Shown: positions 1 through 8,732, numbered from the stretch's first letter. The stretch is DNA of 64,000 nt from Pseudomonadota bacterium (GCA_020161065.1 JAIUPH010000011.1:248001-312000); one strand, 5' to 3'. Made by a program: numbers and translations. Notes: generated by a model from the letters alone, not told the origin.

Positions 1-136
1 AAACGTCGTGATAGTTGAACGACGAAGCGCGGACCCGAATCACGACGTGCCCTTCGATCGCCACGGGCCGCGGATGGTCGGCGACGACCTCGAGTTGCTC
101 GAGGCCGCCATGCTGTCTGAGAACGAGGGCTTTCAC
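1..136 (-). CDS. Medium-chain dehydrogenase/quinone oxidoreductase, N-terminal part only
   Basis: Only the first 45 codons lie in the window; the rest continues beyond its left edge. The start is a GTG at 136, preceded by GGAGA at a 7-nt spacing. The N-terminus (MKALVLRQHGGLEQLEV, then GHVVIRVRASSFNYHDV) is typical of the GroES-like domain of zinc-independent MDR proteins (quinone oxidoreductases and alcohol dehydrogenases), where the SSxNYHD segment sits near the active site. Such enzymes reduce or oxidise carbonyl, enoyl or alcohol groups with NAD(P). The gene has the same orientation as the hydrolase and the dioxygenase-like gene upstream of it, so it may belong to the same catabolic unit. 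Substrate unknown. Confidence 0.75.
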   Translation of the reverse strand, partial: MKALVLRQHGGLEQLEVVADHPRPVAIEGHVVIRVRASSFNYHDV

Positions 137-220
137 AGTCGAGTCTCCATGTTGGGGGATTCAAAGGCTCAGGGCCGGTCGGCGACATCGACCGCCGCAG
201 GCGGCGGCGGCGCCATCCGC

Positions 221-1402
221 TCAAGGCAGGGAACGGGCCCAGTCGACCATCGTGCGGCAGGCGATCGCTTTCTCCTCGGGCTGGCCATCGAGGTAGTGGC
301 CGGCGCGCGCGATGCCGGTGATCCGCCGCTGCGCGTGCCTGACGCCGTCGAACAGCGACTGCGCATAGCTTGGATAACACCCCGGGTCGGCGGTGCCGTA
401 GATGACGTGCACCGGCACCGAGACCGACGCCAGGCGCTGCGGCCCGTTGCCGTTGGAGCAGCGCAGGCTCCACTGCGACAGCCAGGAGCGCAGGCTCGTG
501 TAGTGGCCGATCGAAGCCGGGATCAGGTTGGCGACATAGGGCTCGCCCCATTGCGTGGTGGCCTTGCGGTCCGAAGGCTCGAGGCTGAGGTCGAGGTTGC
601 GCGGGTCGGCCATGGTGCCATGCACCACGAACGGCAAATCGTGGACGCGATCAGCGGTGCGATGGCGCAGGAATTCGAGCCGCTCCAGCGCCCAGTCGGT
701 GATGCGATCGTTGCGCGCGATCTGCCCGGCGCGATAGCGCTGCAGGAACTCGGGCGCATACGGTGGGCCGTTGCGCTCGTCGAACATGTCCAGCGACGGA
801 TCGCGCCGGAACGGATCGAACTCATCCAGCAGCGCGGCGTCGAGCTTCTCGGTCAGCACCGTGTTGCGGCCGGGATGCGCCATCAGCATGACCAGCGCAT
901 CGGCGCGCGGCAAGCGCGCCTGCGTCAGATCGGGGCCGGCGCCGCAAGGCGCAGCCTGGATCGAAGGGTGTTCGGCCTGGTTCTGATACAGCGCCACCAA
1001 ACCGCCGCCCCCGGAGTTGCCGACGAGCACGATGCGCCGGTATCCCTCCTCGCGCAAGTGCAGCAGCACGGAGCCGATGTCGACCACACAGTCTTCGAGC
1101 AGCAGCGTCGACTCGTTGTTGATGTACCGCGTGGACATGCCGACGGCGTCGACGCCCAGTTGCGACATCGTCGCCAGCGCATAGTGCGCCATGAAGTTCG
1201 ACGACGGGTGCACGAACACGAACACCGTGTCGGATCGCTCGGCCGCGCGGTGCCGCGTGCACCACAGCAGTCCCGCCCGCCGGGCGACGCCCGATTGCTG
1301 GTTCAGGCGCCCGCCGTCGCTGCTGGCCAGCGGCTGCATGCGTACCGCCAGAAGCTCGCGTTCGCCGGCCGGTGCGGCGGCCATCGGGGATGCACTGCTC
1401 AT
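221..1402 (-). CDS. Alpha/beta-hydrolase family protein
   Basis: This is a 393-residue cytoplasmic protein without a signal peptide. The nucleophile elbow is GNSGGG, near residue 130 after the strand RRIVLV. A late Asp (YGTADPG) and a late His (ARAGHYLDG) complete a plausible Ser-Asp-His triad. An early strand, TVFVFVHPSSNF, matches the position of the oxyanion-hole loop. The gene follows the homogentisate-dioxygenase-like gene by 39 bp on the same strand, so it may hydrolyse a ring-cleavage product or an ester in the same pathway; that role is inference. The start is uncertain: no good ribosome binding site precedes the ATG at 1402, and an internal ATG at 1384 would also serve. Substrate unknown. 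Confidence 0.75.
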   Translation of the reverse strand: MSSASPMAAAPAGERELLAVRMQPLASSDGGRLNQQSGVARRAGLLWCTRHRAAERSDTVFVFVHPSSNFMAHYALATMSQLGVDAVGMSTRYINNESTLLLEDCVVDIGSVLLHLREEGYRRIVLVGNSGGGGLVALYQNQAEHPSIQAAPCGAGPDLTQARLPRADALVMLMAHPGRNTVLTEKLDAALLDEFDPFRRDPSLDMFDERNGPPYAPEFLQRYRAGQIARNDRITDWALERLEFLRHRTADRVHDLPFVVHGTMADPRNLDLSLEPSDRKATTQWGEPYVANLIPASIGHYTSLRSWLSQWSLRCSNGNGPQRLASVSVPVHVIYGTADPGCYPSYAQSLFDGVRHAQRRITGIARAGHYLDGQPEEKAIACRTMVDWARSLP

Positions 1403-1441
1403 GGCGTCGAGGCTCGAGGTCGCTGACGAGGGGCAACGGGC

Positions 1442-2608
1442 TCAGACGGCGCGGGCCGTCCACGAATGCAGGTAGCCGGACTGCTCGATGCCGGGCGCGC
1501 GCGCCGCCAGGCGCAGCGGCCTGAAGGTGTCCAGCATGATGGCGACCTCTTCGGTGCGCTGGCCGACGCGCTCGGCGGCCTTGTCGGTGCTGCCCGGGTG
1601 CGGCCCGTGCACGTGGCCGGCGGGATGCAAGGTGACCGATCCGCGCTCGATGCCCGAGCCGCGCCGAGAGAAGAAGTTGCCCTCGGCATAGAAGATGAAC
1701 TCATCGGAATCGACGTTCGAATGGAACGACGGGATCGGCATGGCCCGGCTGTCGTAGTCGAGCATGCGTGGCACGAAATTGCAGAACACCATGTTCGGCG
1801 CTTCGAACACCTGGTGCACCGGCGGCGGCCGATGGAAGCTGCCGGTGATGGGCGAGAAATCGGCGATGTTGAAGGCGAAGGGATAGTTGCAGCCGAACCA
1901 GCCGACCACGTCGAACGGATGGCGTTCGAAGGTGTAGCGCGTGAGGCCGGCGCCCGTGCGCACCAACACGTCGACGCCCTCGCCTGCCACGAGCAGCGGC
2001 CCGGCCGGTGCGCGCAGGTCGAGTTCGCTGAACGGTGCCGTCTGCAGGAACTGGCCGTGCGCCGACAGGTAGCGCGCCGGCACCGTCACGTGGCCGGTGG
2101 TTTCGAAAACCAGCGCCCGCAGGCTCGGCGCCGGCAGCCAGCGGTGCGTCACGCCCTTGGGCAGCAGCACGTAGTCGCCGGGGCCTGCCTCCAGCGTGCC
2201 GAAGATCGTTTCCAGGCGCGCCCGGCCGTCGTGCACGAAGAACAACTCGTCGGCGGCCGCATTGCGGTACAAGGGCGAGGGCTCGCCGGCCGTCACGAAG
2301 CTCGCGATCACGTCCTGGTTGCCGCACAGCGCGAAACGCGACGAGACGGTATCGCCCGCGGCCTCGACGCGGCCCGTGTGCCACAAGCGGGGCAGCAACG
2401 GATGGTTGTCCATGAATTCCACCGGCGCACGGCCGACGCTTTCGCAGGCGACGATCGACGAGGGCGGGTGGCGGTGATGCAGCAGCGAGAAGTCCGACGA
2501 GAAACCCTCGAGCCCCATCACCTCGGTGCTGTACAAAGAGCCGTCTTCCCGGCGGAACTGCGAGAAGCGCTTGCGCGGGACATCGCCCACCTTCATGAAG
2601 CTTGGCAT
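1442..2608 (-). CDS. Homogentisate 1,2-dioxygenase family protein
   Basis: This 388-residue cupin-type ring-cleavage dioxygenase resembles HmgA, which opens homogentisate to maleylacetoacetate using Fe(II). The start at 2608 has GGGAG 7 nt upstream; an in-frame ATG at 2653 lacks this. The N-terminus (VGDVPRKRFSQFR, EVMGLEGFSSDFSLLHH) and the C-terminal block FHSNVDSDEF ... HPAGHVHGPHPG fit the family. The His, the Glu of the first segment and the His of the second are in the positions of the iron ligands. It is shorter than classical HmgA (about 430-440 residues), so the substrate may be another hydroquinone-like acid. It is divergent from a flavin hydroxylase whose product could be its substrate. 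Confidence 0.75.
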   Translation of the reverse strand: MPSFMKVGDVPRKRFSQFRREDGSLYSTEVMGLEGFSSDFSLLHHRHPPSSIVACESVGRAPVEFMDNHPLLPRLWHTGRVEAAGDTVSSRFALCGNQDVIASFVTAGEPSPLYRNAAADELFFVHDGRARLETIFGTLEAGPGDYVLLPKGVTHRWLPAPSLRALVFETTGHVTVPARYLSAHGQFLQTAPFSELDLRAPAGPLLVAGEGVDVLVRTGAGLTRYTFERHPFDVVGWFGCNYPFAFNIADFSPITGSFHRPPPVHQVFEAPNMVFCNFVPRMLDYDSRAMPIPSFHSNVDSDEFIFYAEGNFFSRRGSGIERGSVTLHPAGHVHGPHPGSTDKAAERVGQRTEEVAIMLDTFRPLRLAARAPGIEQSGYLHSWTARAV

Positions 2609-2736
2609 CGAACGACTCCCGCCACGGACAAGACCGGAAGAATGGAGGATCAATTGCTACGAACAGAATCTACTACAGCATCGAATCCGACGTAAATGCC
2701 AGCGGCGAAGATTTATCTTATCCTTGCATCGCACCA

Positions 2737-2759
2737 TGAGGTAAATTTCTTTCACCTCA
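2737..2759. promoter_or_regulatory. Inverted repeat TGAGGT-N11-ACCTCA in a divergent promoter region
   Basis: The only A+T-rich stretch between the divergent dioxygenase-like gene (start 2608) and flavin hydroxylase gene (start 2776) contains perfect 6-bp inverted arms. The dyad lies immediately before the hydroxylase start. It could be an operator for a regulator encoded outside the window, or a stem sequestering the translation start. No regulator gene is adjacent. Confidence 0.35.
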
Positions 2760-2775
2760 CCCAGCATCCGACGCC

Positions 2776-4569
2776 ATGCCGCCCAACGCCAAGCCCGCCG
2801 TCGTCGATCACAACCGCGCGCCGGACGGCAGCGCGCCCCAGCCGAGCTACGAGGTGGTGTTCGGCGAATACTTTCCTTACTCGGTGCACCCGCCGCAGCT
2901 TCCGGCCTCGGTTCGCGACGGCCGCGACGGACGTCGAGCCACGGTCGCGATCGTCGGCGGCGGCCCGACGGGCTTGACCCTGGCATTGGACCTCGCCAAC
3001 CACGGCATCGCATCGGTGGTCATCGAAGCCGACGCGACGGTCTGCTCCGGCAGCCGCGCGGGTGCCTTCACCCGGCGCACGCTGGAGATCATGGATCAAC
3101 TCGGCGTGGGCGAGGAGATTGCGGCTTCGGGCCTGGGCTGGAATCGCGGCTGGACCTACTACCGCGATGCGCTGGTCGCCGAATCGCTCATCCCCGACCG
3201 GCCCGACCAGCGCTTTCCCGCCACGCTCAGCCAGTTGCAGAACCTGATCGAGGAGCGGCTGGTCGCGCGCGCCGCGGCCTTCGAGGAACTCGTCGACATT
3301 CGCTGGCATTCGAAGGTGGTCGGCTTCGAGTCCGGTGCCGGCGGCGCGCGGCTGCGCATCGAACATCCGCACGGCCCCTACGACATGGAGGCCGACTGGG
3401 TCGTCGCCTGCGACGGCGGCCGCAGCATGATCCGCCAGTCGATGGGCCTGACGATGGAAGGTCAGCGCCATGCGGGGCGCTACGCCATCATCGATGTGCG
3501 CATCGACACCAGCGACTTTCCCGTGGGCCGCCGCTGGTGGTTCGACCCGCCGTCCAACCCCGGCGGCACGCTGATCATGTTCAAGAAGCCGGGCGGCATG
3601 CTCCGCTTCGACTACCAGTTGCGCGACGACGAGCCGACCGAAGAAGCCATGCAGCCCGAGCGCGTGCTCGCCAAGGTGCGCGCCCACCTGGCGATGCTGG
3701 GCGTCGACAAGCCGTGGCAGCCGGTCTGGCTGAGCCTGTATCGGGCCAGCGCGATGACGCTGCCGTCCTACCGACACGGCCGCGTGCTGTTTGCGGGCGA
3801 CGCCGCCCATCTGGTGCCGATCTTCGGCGTCCGCGGCATGAACTCGGCCGTCGAGGATGCGCACAACCTGGCCTGGAAGCTGGCGTGGCACATCCGTGGG
3901 CTGGCCGCGGACGCGCTGCTCGACAGCTATTCGCTGGAGCGCGTCGCCGCGGCGCGCGAGAACCTGCGCTACGCCTCGAAAGGCGCCGAATTCATGTCCC
4001 CGCCGTCGGCGCCGCACCGCCTGATGCGCAACGCCGTGCTGGCGCTGAGCGCGCGGCATCCGGCGCTCACGTCGCTGATGAGCCCGCGCCAGCATTCGGC
4101 GAACGACTATGCGGGTTCGCCGTTGAACCAGGCCACGGCCGACGAGGCCGCCTTCGACGCCGGGCCCAGGCCCGGCATGGCGCTGCCCGACGGCCCGCTG
4201 CAACGGCTGGTCGACGGCGCGCCGGTCGATGGCGATCTGACGCAACTGCTGGGCCCCTGCTTCGACCTGTTCCACTTTGCCGCCGACCGCGGGCCCAGCC
4301 CGGCGCTCGCCGCCAGCGTCGCGTCGCTCGGCGCCGTGGCGCCGATCCGCCTGCACACCCTTGCGACGTCGGGCACGCCGGCCACGGCCGGCATCGACGC
4401 CATCGACCCCGGTGGCCGCCTGCACGGCCTCTACGGCGCGGTCGCCGGCGCCTGCTACCTCGTGCGGCCCGATGGTCACCTGCTCGCCCGGTGGAAGACC
4501 GTGCCCTCGGAGACCGAGCTGCATAGCGCGCTGGCGCATGCGCTCGGGCGGCCGGCCGCTGCGGCCTGA
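2776..4569 (+). CDS. FAD-dependent monooxygenase (PheA/TfdB/MhpA type aromatic hydroxylase)
   Basis: This 597-residue group A flavoprotein hydroxylase inserts oxygen into a phenolic ring using NAD(P)H. The dinucleotide motif GGGPTGL lies at residues 61-67. The middle DG motif is ACDGGRSMIRQ, and the FAD-ribityl motif GRVLFAGDAAHLVPIFGVRGMNS is near residue 340. The last 130 residues match the thioredoxin-like C-terminal domain of MhpA/PheA enzymes. About 50 residues precede the Rossmann strand, including EYFPYSVHPPQLP, which is longer than in most relatives. It is followed by a DUF2783 gene, a common partner of this subfamily, and then ubiX/ubiD. The likely role is ring hydroxylation in the local aromatic-acid pathway. 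Substrate not determined. Confidence 0.85.
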   Translation: MPPNAKPAVVDHNRAPDGSAPQPSYEVVFGEYFPYSVHPPQLPASVRDGRDGRRATVAIVGGGPTGLTLALDLANHGIASVVIEADATVCSGSRAGAFTRRTLEIMDQLGVGEEIAASGLGWNRGWTYYRDALVAESLIPDRPDQRFPATLSQLQNLIEERLVARAAAFEELVDIRWHSKVVGFESGAGGARLRIEHPHGPYDMEADWVVACDGGRSMIRQSMGLTMEGQRHAGRYAIIDVRIDTSDFPVGRRWWFDPPSNPGGTLIMFKKPGGMLRFDYQLRDDEPTEEAMQPERVLAKVRAHLAMLGVDKPWQPVWLSLYRASAMTLPSYRHGRVLFAGDAAHLVPIFGVRGMNSAVEDAHNLAWKLAWHIRGLAADALLDSYSLERVAAARENLRYASKGAEFMSPPSAPHRLMRNAVLALSARHPALTSLMSPRQHSANDYAGSPLNQATADEAAFDAGPRPGMALPDGPLQRLVDGAPVDGDLTQLLGPCFDLFHFAADRGPSPALAASVASLGAVAPIRLHTLATSGTPATAGIDAIDPGGRLHGLYGAVAGACYLVRPDGHLLARWKTVPSETELHSALAHALGRPAAAA

Positions 4570-4590
4570 TCAACCCTGCGGAGCCTGACG

Positions 4591-4776
4591 ATGAATGCCC
4601 AGGAACTCGACGATGTCTACACGCAGCTCTGCCACGGGCTGACCGCGGCCGGCGAGGCGGAGACGCCGAACGTGCTGGCGCGACTCGTGTTGCTGCTGTT
4701 GCTGCAGGTGCCGTTGGCCGAGGCGGCATCGAAAGCCGTCGCCGACGCGCTGGCAGGCGCCGGGTCCGCGACATGA
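4591..4776 (+). CDS. DUF2783 family small protein
   Basis: This 61-residue protein starts at an ATG preceded by GGAG at a 7-nt spacing. The pattern LDDVYTQLCHGL followed by NVLARLVLLLLLQ matches DUF2783, a short, mostly helical family usually encoded right after MhpA-like flavin monooxygenases. Its function is unknown. It lies 21 bp after the monooxygenase, and its stop overlaps the ubiX start by 4 bp (ATGA), so it is probably translationally coupled to ubiX. It may be an accessory subunit of the hydroxylase; that is inference from context. Confidence 0.7.
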   Translation: MNAQELDDVYTQLCHGLTAAGEAETPNVLARLVLLLLLQVPLAEAASKAVADALAGAGSAT

Positions 4777-5420
4777 CGACGAGCGCCGCCCCGCAGCGCC
4801 TGGTGGTCGCCATCACCGGCGCGACCGGCGCGATCTACGGCGTGAAGCTGCTGCAGCAGATCGCCCGCCTGCCCGGGTGGGAAAGCCACCTGGTGGTCAC
4901 CGATGCCGCCGTGCTCAACGCCTGGCAGGAACTGGGGCTGTCGCGCAGCGACCTGGAGGCGCTGGCCACGGTGGTCCACAAGCCGCGCGACATCGGCGCC
5001 AGCATCGCCAGCGGCTCGTTCCTGACGCGCGGCATGGTGGTCGCCCCGTGCTCGATGAAGACGCTGTCGGCCATCGCCAACGCCTACTCCGACAACCTGG
5101 TCAGCCGCGCCGCCGACGTGATGCTCAAGGAACGCCGTCGCCTGGTGCTGCTCACGCGCGAGACGCCGCTCAACCTGGCCCACCTGCGCAACATGACGGC
5201 CGTGACCGAGATGGGCGGCGTCATCTTCCCGCCCGTGCCAGCCTTCTACACGCGCGCCGATTCGATCGATGCGCTGGTCGAGCACACGGTGCACCGCGTG
5301 CTCGACCTGTTCGACGTGCACTGCGACCGCATGGCGCGCTGGGAAGGCCTGAAGGCCGGCGCGGCGCGGCCCGATGCCGGCACCGAACCCGCAGCACCCG
5401 ACTCCCCTTCGAAGGACTGA
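4773..5420 (+). CDS. UbiX-type flavin prenyltransferase
   Basis: UbiX-family enzymes attach a dimethylallyl group to FMN to make prenylated FMN, the cofactor of UbiD decarboxylases. The 215-residue protein has the N-terminal motif ITGATGAIYGVKLL for the flavin phosphate, the segment GSFLTRGMVVAPCSMKTL and the C-terminal RETPLNLAHLRNM with the conserved Arg and Glu. The tail is about 20 residues longer than the core. The gene overlaps DUF2783 by 4 bp and sits 6 bp before the ubiD homologue. The pair most likely serves a dedicated aromatic-acid decarboxylase rather than ubiquinone synthesis, since neighbours are catabolic. It belongs to the UbiX/Pad1/VdcB group; finer naming is not justified. 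Confidence 0.9.
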   Translation: MTTSAAPQRLVVAITGATGAIYGVKLLQQIARLPGWESHLVVTDAAVLNAWQELGLSRSDLEALATVVHKPRDIGASIASGSFLTRGMVVAPCSMKTLSAIANAYSDNLVSRAADVMLKERRRLVLLTRETPLNLAHLRNMTAVTEMGGVIFPPVPAFYTRADSIDALVEHTVHRVLDLFDVHCDRMARWEGLKAGAARPDAGTEPAAPDSPSKD

Positions 5421-5426
5421 CGCCAC

Positions 5427-7022
5427 ATGGACGAGAACTTCCGCGGCTTCCTGGACCGCCTGGAGCGTGAGGGCGACCTGATCGACGTCGACCAGCCGGT
5501 CGACATCCGCCACGTCGCCACGCTGGTCGACCAGAGCGACAAGGCGCTGCGCTTCAAGCAGCCGATCGGCTACGACATGCCCATCGTCTCCGGCATCATC
5601 CGCACGCAGCAGCGCGCCATGAAGTCGATGGGCGCGAGCACCTATGCGGAGATCGAGCAGAAGCTGCAGCGCGGCATCGACCAGCCGATCCCGCCGCGCT
5701 ACGTGGAGCGCCCGCCGGTCAAGGAGGTCATCGCCACCGGCAGCGACGTCGACCTCTTCCGGCTGCCGATCCCGATGTCGTCCATCTACGACGGCGGGCC
5801 GATGATCACCGCCGGCATCGTGATGGCCCGCGATCCGGAGTACGGCATCAACTCCGGCATCTATCGCTTCATGGTCAAGGAGAAGGCGCTCACCGGCATC
5901 GACATCGTCACGCCGAACAACATGCGGCTGTTCGCGCAGCGCGCCTACGAGCAGGGGCGGCCGTGCGAGATCTCCATCTCCATCGGCAACCACCCGATGG
6001 AGATCATGGGCGCCGGCTACCGGGCGCCGATCGGCGTCGACGAGATGGGCATCGCCGGCGGCATGCGCGGCGTGCCGGTGGAGCTCGGCCGCTGCGAGAC
6101 CGTCGACCTGCCCTTCCTGGCCGATTCGGAGATCGTGCTCGAGGCGGAGATCCTGCCCACCGGATGGACGCAGCCGGAGGGCCGCTTCGGCGAGTTCACG
6201 GCCCTGATGGGCGGCCTGCACTGGAACCCCAACGTGCGCATCAAGGCCGTCCTGCAGCGCCGCGACGCGCAGTACTACGCCTTGCACATGCCTTGGGAGA
6301 ACACCTGGCTCGCCGCGCCGACGCGCTACCAGGCGATCCGGCGTGCACTGCGCACGGCCGGCGTGCAGGTCAAGGACATCAACGTCACGCTGGGCGGCCG
6401 CGCGTTCTGGCATGCGGTCATCTCGATCAAGAAGCAGGCCGGCGAAGGCAAGAACGCGCTGCTTGCCGCGTTGTCGGTGATGGACCTCAAGCATGTCGTC
6501 GTGGTCGACGACGACATCGACGTGTTCAACGGCGAGCAGGTCGAATGGGCCATTGCGACCCGCGTGCAAGGCGACCGTGACGTGATGGTCATCCCCGGCG
6601 CGCGCGCCAAGCCGCTGGACCCCAGCCTGCCCGTGATGCCGCCCGGCGTCGTGCCGACCGGCGCGAAGGTCGGCATCGATGCGACGATCTCCGAAGGCAT
6701 TCCGCACGAGCGCTACGAGCGCATCTCGTACGCCTACGCCGACCGCGCGAAGATCGCCGACTACCTGGGCGGCAAGAGCGATGCCGCCGGCCTGACGGGC
6801 GACGCGCAAGCGGCCGAGGCCGAAGCAGCCATCGTGCAACTCTTGACGCAGGCGCCGATGTACTACCAGAAGCTTGCCGAGACGCTGGGCCGCTTCGGCT
6901 TCAACGTGATCGCCCGCGCGCTGGGGCAACTCCACGAGAAGCAGCAGCTGTGGCAGACCGACGAGGGGCGCCTGTGCCTGCGCGGCTCGAAGTTCGACGC
7001 CAAGCCGCCCGGCAAGCGCTGA
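5427..7022 (+). CDS. UbiD family (prenyl-FMN dependent) decarboxylase
   Basis: This 531-residue protein is a probable reversible decarboxylase of an aromatic or unsaturated acid, using prenyl-FMN made by the preceding UbiX. UbiD hallmarks are visible: NSGIYRFMV at residues 142-150 (Asn and Arg of the prFMN/metal site) and EGRFGEF at 251-257, holding the conserved E-G-x-x-G-E acid pair. The N-terminal part (RGFLDRLEREGDLIDV) and the late DVMVIPGARAKPLDP are also family-like. Its length and context resemble catabolic members (hydroxybenzoate, vanillate, gallate or phthalate types) more than E. coli UbiD. It could remove a carboxylate before hydroxylation and ring cleavage by the neighbouring enzymes; order and substrate are inference. 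Confidence 0.9.
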   Translation: MDENFRGFLDRLEREGDLIDVDQPVDIRHVATLVDQSDKALRFKQPIGYDMPIVSGIIRTQQRAMKSMGASTYAEIEQKLQRGIDQPIPPRYVERPPVKEVIATGSDVDLFRLPIPMSSIYDGGPMITAGIVMARDPEYGINSGIYRFMVKEKALTGIDIVTPNNMRLFAQRAYEQGRPCEISISIGNHPMEIMGAGYRAPIGVDEMGIAGGMRGVPVELGRCETVDLPFLADSEIVLEAEILPTGWTQPEGRFGEFTALMGGLHWNPNVRIKAVLQRRDAQYYALHMPWENTWLAAPTRYQAIRRALRTAGVQVKDINVTLGGRAFWHAVISIKKQAGEGKNALLAALSVMDLKHVVVVDDDIDVFNGEQVEWAIATRVQGDRDVMVIPGARAKPLDPSLPVMPPGVVPTGAKVGIDATISEGIPHERYERISYAYADRAKIADYLGGKSDAAGLTGDAQAAEAEAAIVQLLTQAPMYYQKLAETLGRFGFNVIARALGQLHEKQQLWQTDEGRLCLRGSKFDAKPPGKR

Positions 7023-7026
7023 GCCG

Positions 7027-7665
7027 ATGAAGCCCGCCGCGCTGCCGGCCGAAGGCCGCATGACGGACACGACGCCAAGCCGCCCGCAAGGCAGCAGCGG
7101 TTCCGGCTTCTGGGAGCATTCCCTCAAGCTTTATGCAGACCCCGAGATCGCAAGCATCTGCCTGGATCTGCAGGACCGCTTCGGCCTCGATGTGAACCTG
7201 CTCCTGTTCTGCCTCTATGCCGGCCACCGGGGCCGCACCTTGTCGGCCGACGATCTGAGGCTGCTCGATGAGGTCGTCCGTCCGTGGCGCGCCCAGGTCA
7301 TCCAGCCCCTGCGCTTGGTCCGCAACTGGATCAGGTCGACGACGACCGAAGCCGCCGCCGACGCGGTCCGCCGACAAGTGCTCGATGCCGAACTCGCGGC
7401 CGAGCATCGGCAACAGCGCTTGATGGAGGAAACCTTACCCATCGCGCCCGGGCCCACCGATCACGAGGCAAGCGCAGCAAACCTGGCCCGCTATGCCGAA
7501 ATCCTGAACCCTCAGCCCGCCGGACCGCTCGAGGCCGCGTTGTCGACGCTGTGCCAGCGTTCAACGGAAGCACTCGACCGCGCAGACGCGGCCGGCGCGA
7601 CGCGAGATCAAGCACTTCATCATGGCCTGGTCTCGTCGGCGCAGCGGCCTGCTGCGTCGGCATGA
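7027..7665 (+). CDS. TIGR02444 family protein
   Basis: This 212-residue soluble protein begins 4 bp after ubiD. The segment FWEHSLKLYADPEIASICLDLQ and then FGLDVNLLLFCLYAG are characteristic of TIGR02444, a proteobacterial family without a known activity. The matching region spans roughly residues 27-140; the remaining C-terminal third has no recognised domain. Two starts are possible: the ATG at 7027, close to the ubiD stop, and the ATG at 7060, which has GAAGG just upstream and brings the conserved FWEHS motif nearer the N-terminus. Its position at the end of the cluster may be incidental. Confidence 0.7.
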   Translation: MKPAALPAEGRMTDTTPSRPQGSSGSGFWEHSLKLYADPEIASICLDLQDRFGLDVNLLLFCLYAGHRGRTLSADDLRLLDEVVRPWRAQVIQPLRLVRNWIRSTTTEAAADAVRRQVLDAELAAEHRQQRLMEETLPIAPGPTDHEASAANLARYAEILNPQPAGPLEAALSTLCQRSTEALDRADAAGATRDQALHHGLVSSAQRPAASA

Positions 7666-7858
7666 AGAACTCCACGCGCCACCCAACTGAGCGTCTTGTC
7701 TTGGCCCGTCGGCCCAGGCACAGTCGCGGGTCGCCAACGTGCCGCCCTTGTCGGCACGGTGATACTGTGGGTGTGTACAGCCATCGGGTTCTGAATTCAG
7801 ACGCCATGCGCCGGGACACGACCAAAACAACCGGCTCTTCACCCGACTGTCGCACCTG

Positions 7859-8311
7859 ATGAGCGTACTCAGCGAACTTCAACGCCATCGAGGGACTTTG
7901 CTCTTTGCGCGCAGGCTGCTCACCCTCGCTTTGGTTCTGCAATTGCCGTTTCTCGTCGTCATCGCGCTTCGGCAAACCGACCTCTTCTTTCACCTCCATC
8001 TGATCGGCGACAAGCAGTTGCCGAAGTCGGTCACCGGGCTCACGTGGGTCGGATCATCGCTGCTCGCCATTGCGGGCTTCACCCTGGTCTGTCGCCAGTT
8101 GTCCCTGTGGGAGGGCCATCTTGAACAGACCGCCTTGGCGCAACGCACGAGGGTGTTGGGGTCGCGGAAGATCGCCGCCGGCCTTCAGTTCTTCTTCTAT
8201 TTCGTCTTCCTCGTTCCCGTCTTCAATCTCGTTCCGGTCCTCTGGGCGCGCGCGCAGGCGTCGTCGGCCCTGGCTGACCTTGCGCACATGATTCCGGCCC
8301 GTCGTCGTTGA
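7859..8311 (+). CDS. Hypothetical membrane protein (three predicted TM segments)
   Basis: A 150-residue protein with no recognised family. Hydrophobic stretches are near residues 18-37 (LLTLALVLQLPFLVVIAL), 63-80 (GLTWVGSSLLAIAGFTLV) and 108-128 (LQFFFYFVFLVPVFNLVPVLW). A charged loop lies between the second and third. The start ATG overlaps an upstream TGA and has no clear ribosome binding site. The 193 bp upstream are less GC-rich than the surroundings and hold no gene. It begins a row of three small membrane-protein genes (7.86-9.20 kb) that look like a separate unit. Function unknown. Confidence 0.6.
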   Translation: MSVLSELQRHRGTLLFARRLLTLALVLQLPFLVVIALRQTDLFFHLHLIGDKQLPKSVTGLTWVGSSLLAIAGFTLVCRQLSLWEGHLEQTALAQRTRVLGSRKIAAGLQFFFYFVFLVPVFNLVPVLWARAQASSALADLAHMIPARRR

Positions 8312-8327
8312 TCCAGCAGAGCGTTGC

Positions 8328-8732
8328 ATGAAGTATCGCCATCGAGGCAGGGTGTTGTTCAAGATCCTTGGCGTTCTCGCAGGGCTCGTTTTCGTGATCT
8401 TCGGCTTCAAGGAAAACTCGGAACTCTCGCGCATTCAAAAGCTGGGCAAGCGCGCGACGGTCGAGCCGATCGGTCAGTACATGCAGTTCAAGCGCAGCGG
8501 CTCCACCACCTACATGGCCGAGTTTCACTTCACCACGGAAGACGGCCGCCCAATCGTTGCCAAGCATCGGTTCCCCGAGGAGGTGCTGGCTGACTTCAAG
8601 GCCAGCAGGCCGGTTCAAGTCATCTACCTGCCGAGCGATCCGCAAACCTTTGTCTTCGCCAGCGAACGGCGGTCTTGGACGCTCACCATCATCGGCGTCA
8701 TCCTGGCGCTGGCGGCGCTCGTCCTGGCGTAG
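8328..8732 (+). CDS. DUF3592-like membrane protein
   Basis: A 134-residue protein with one transmembrane segment at each end: residues 9-26 (VLFKILGVLAGLVFVIFGF) and 116-133 (LTIIGVILALAALVLA). Between them is an extramembrane beta-rich domain: an early RATVEPIGQY strand, then AEFHFTTEDGRPIV and VQVIYLPSDPQTFVF. This layout and the V-x-Y-L-P-x-x-P motif resemble DUF3592 proteins, which are uncharacterised. It lies 16 bp after the preceding membrane-protein gene, so co-transcription is likely. Function unknown. Confidence 0.6.
   Translation: MKYRHRGRVLFKILGVLAGLVFVIFGFKENSELSRIQKLGKRATVEPIGQYMQFKRSGSTTYMAEFHFTTEDGRPIVAKHRFPEEVLADFKASRPVQVIYLPSDPQTFVFASERRSWTLTIIGVILALAALVLA

Noticed and set aside
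4617-7127. 836-codon minus-strand frame opposite ubiX/ubiD
   Set aside because: It is a shadow of the UbiX and UbiD genes, with Asp/His/Ala-rich composition and no recognisable motif.
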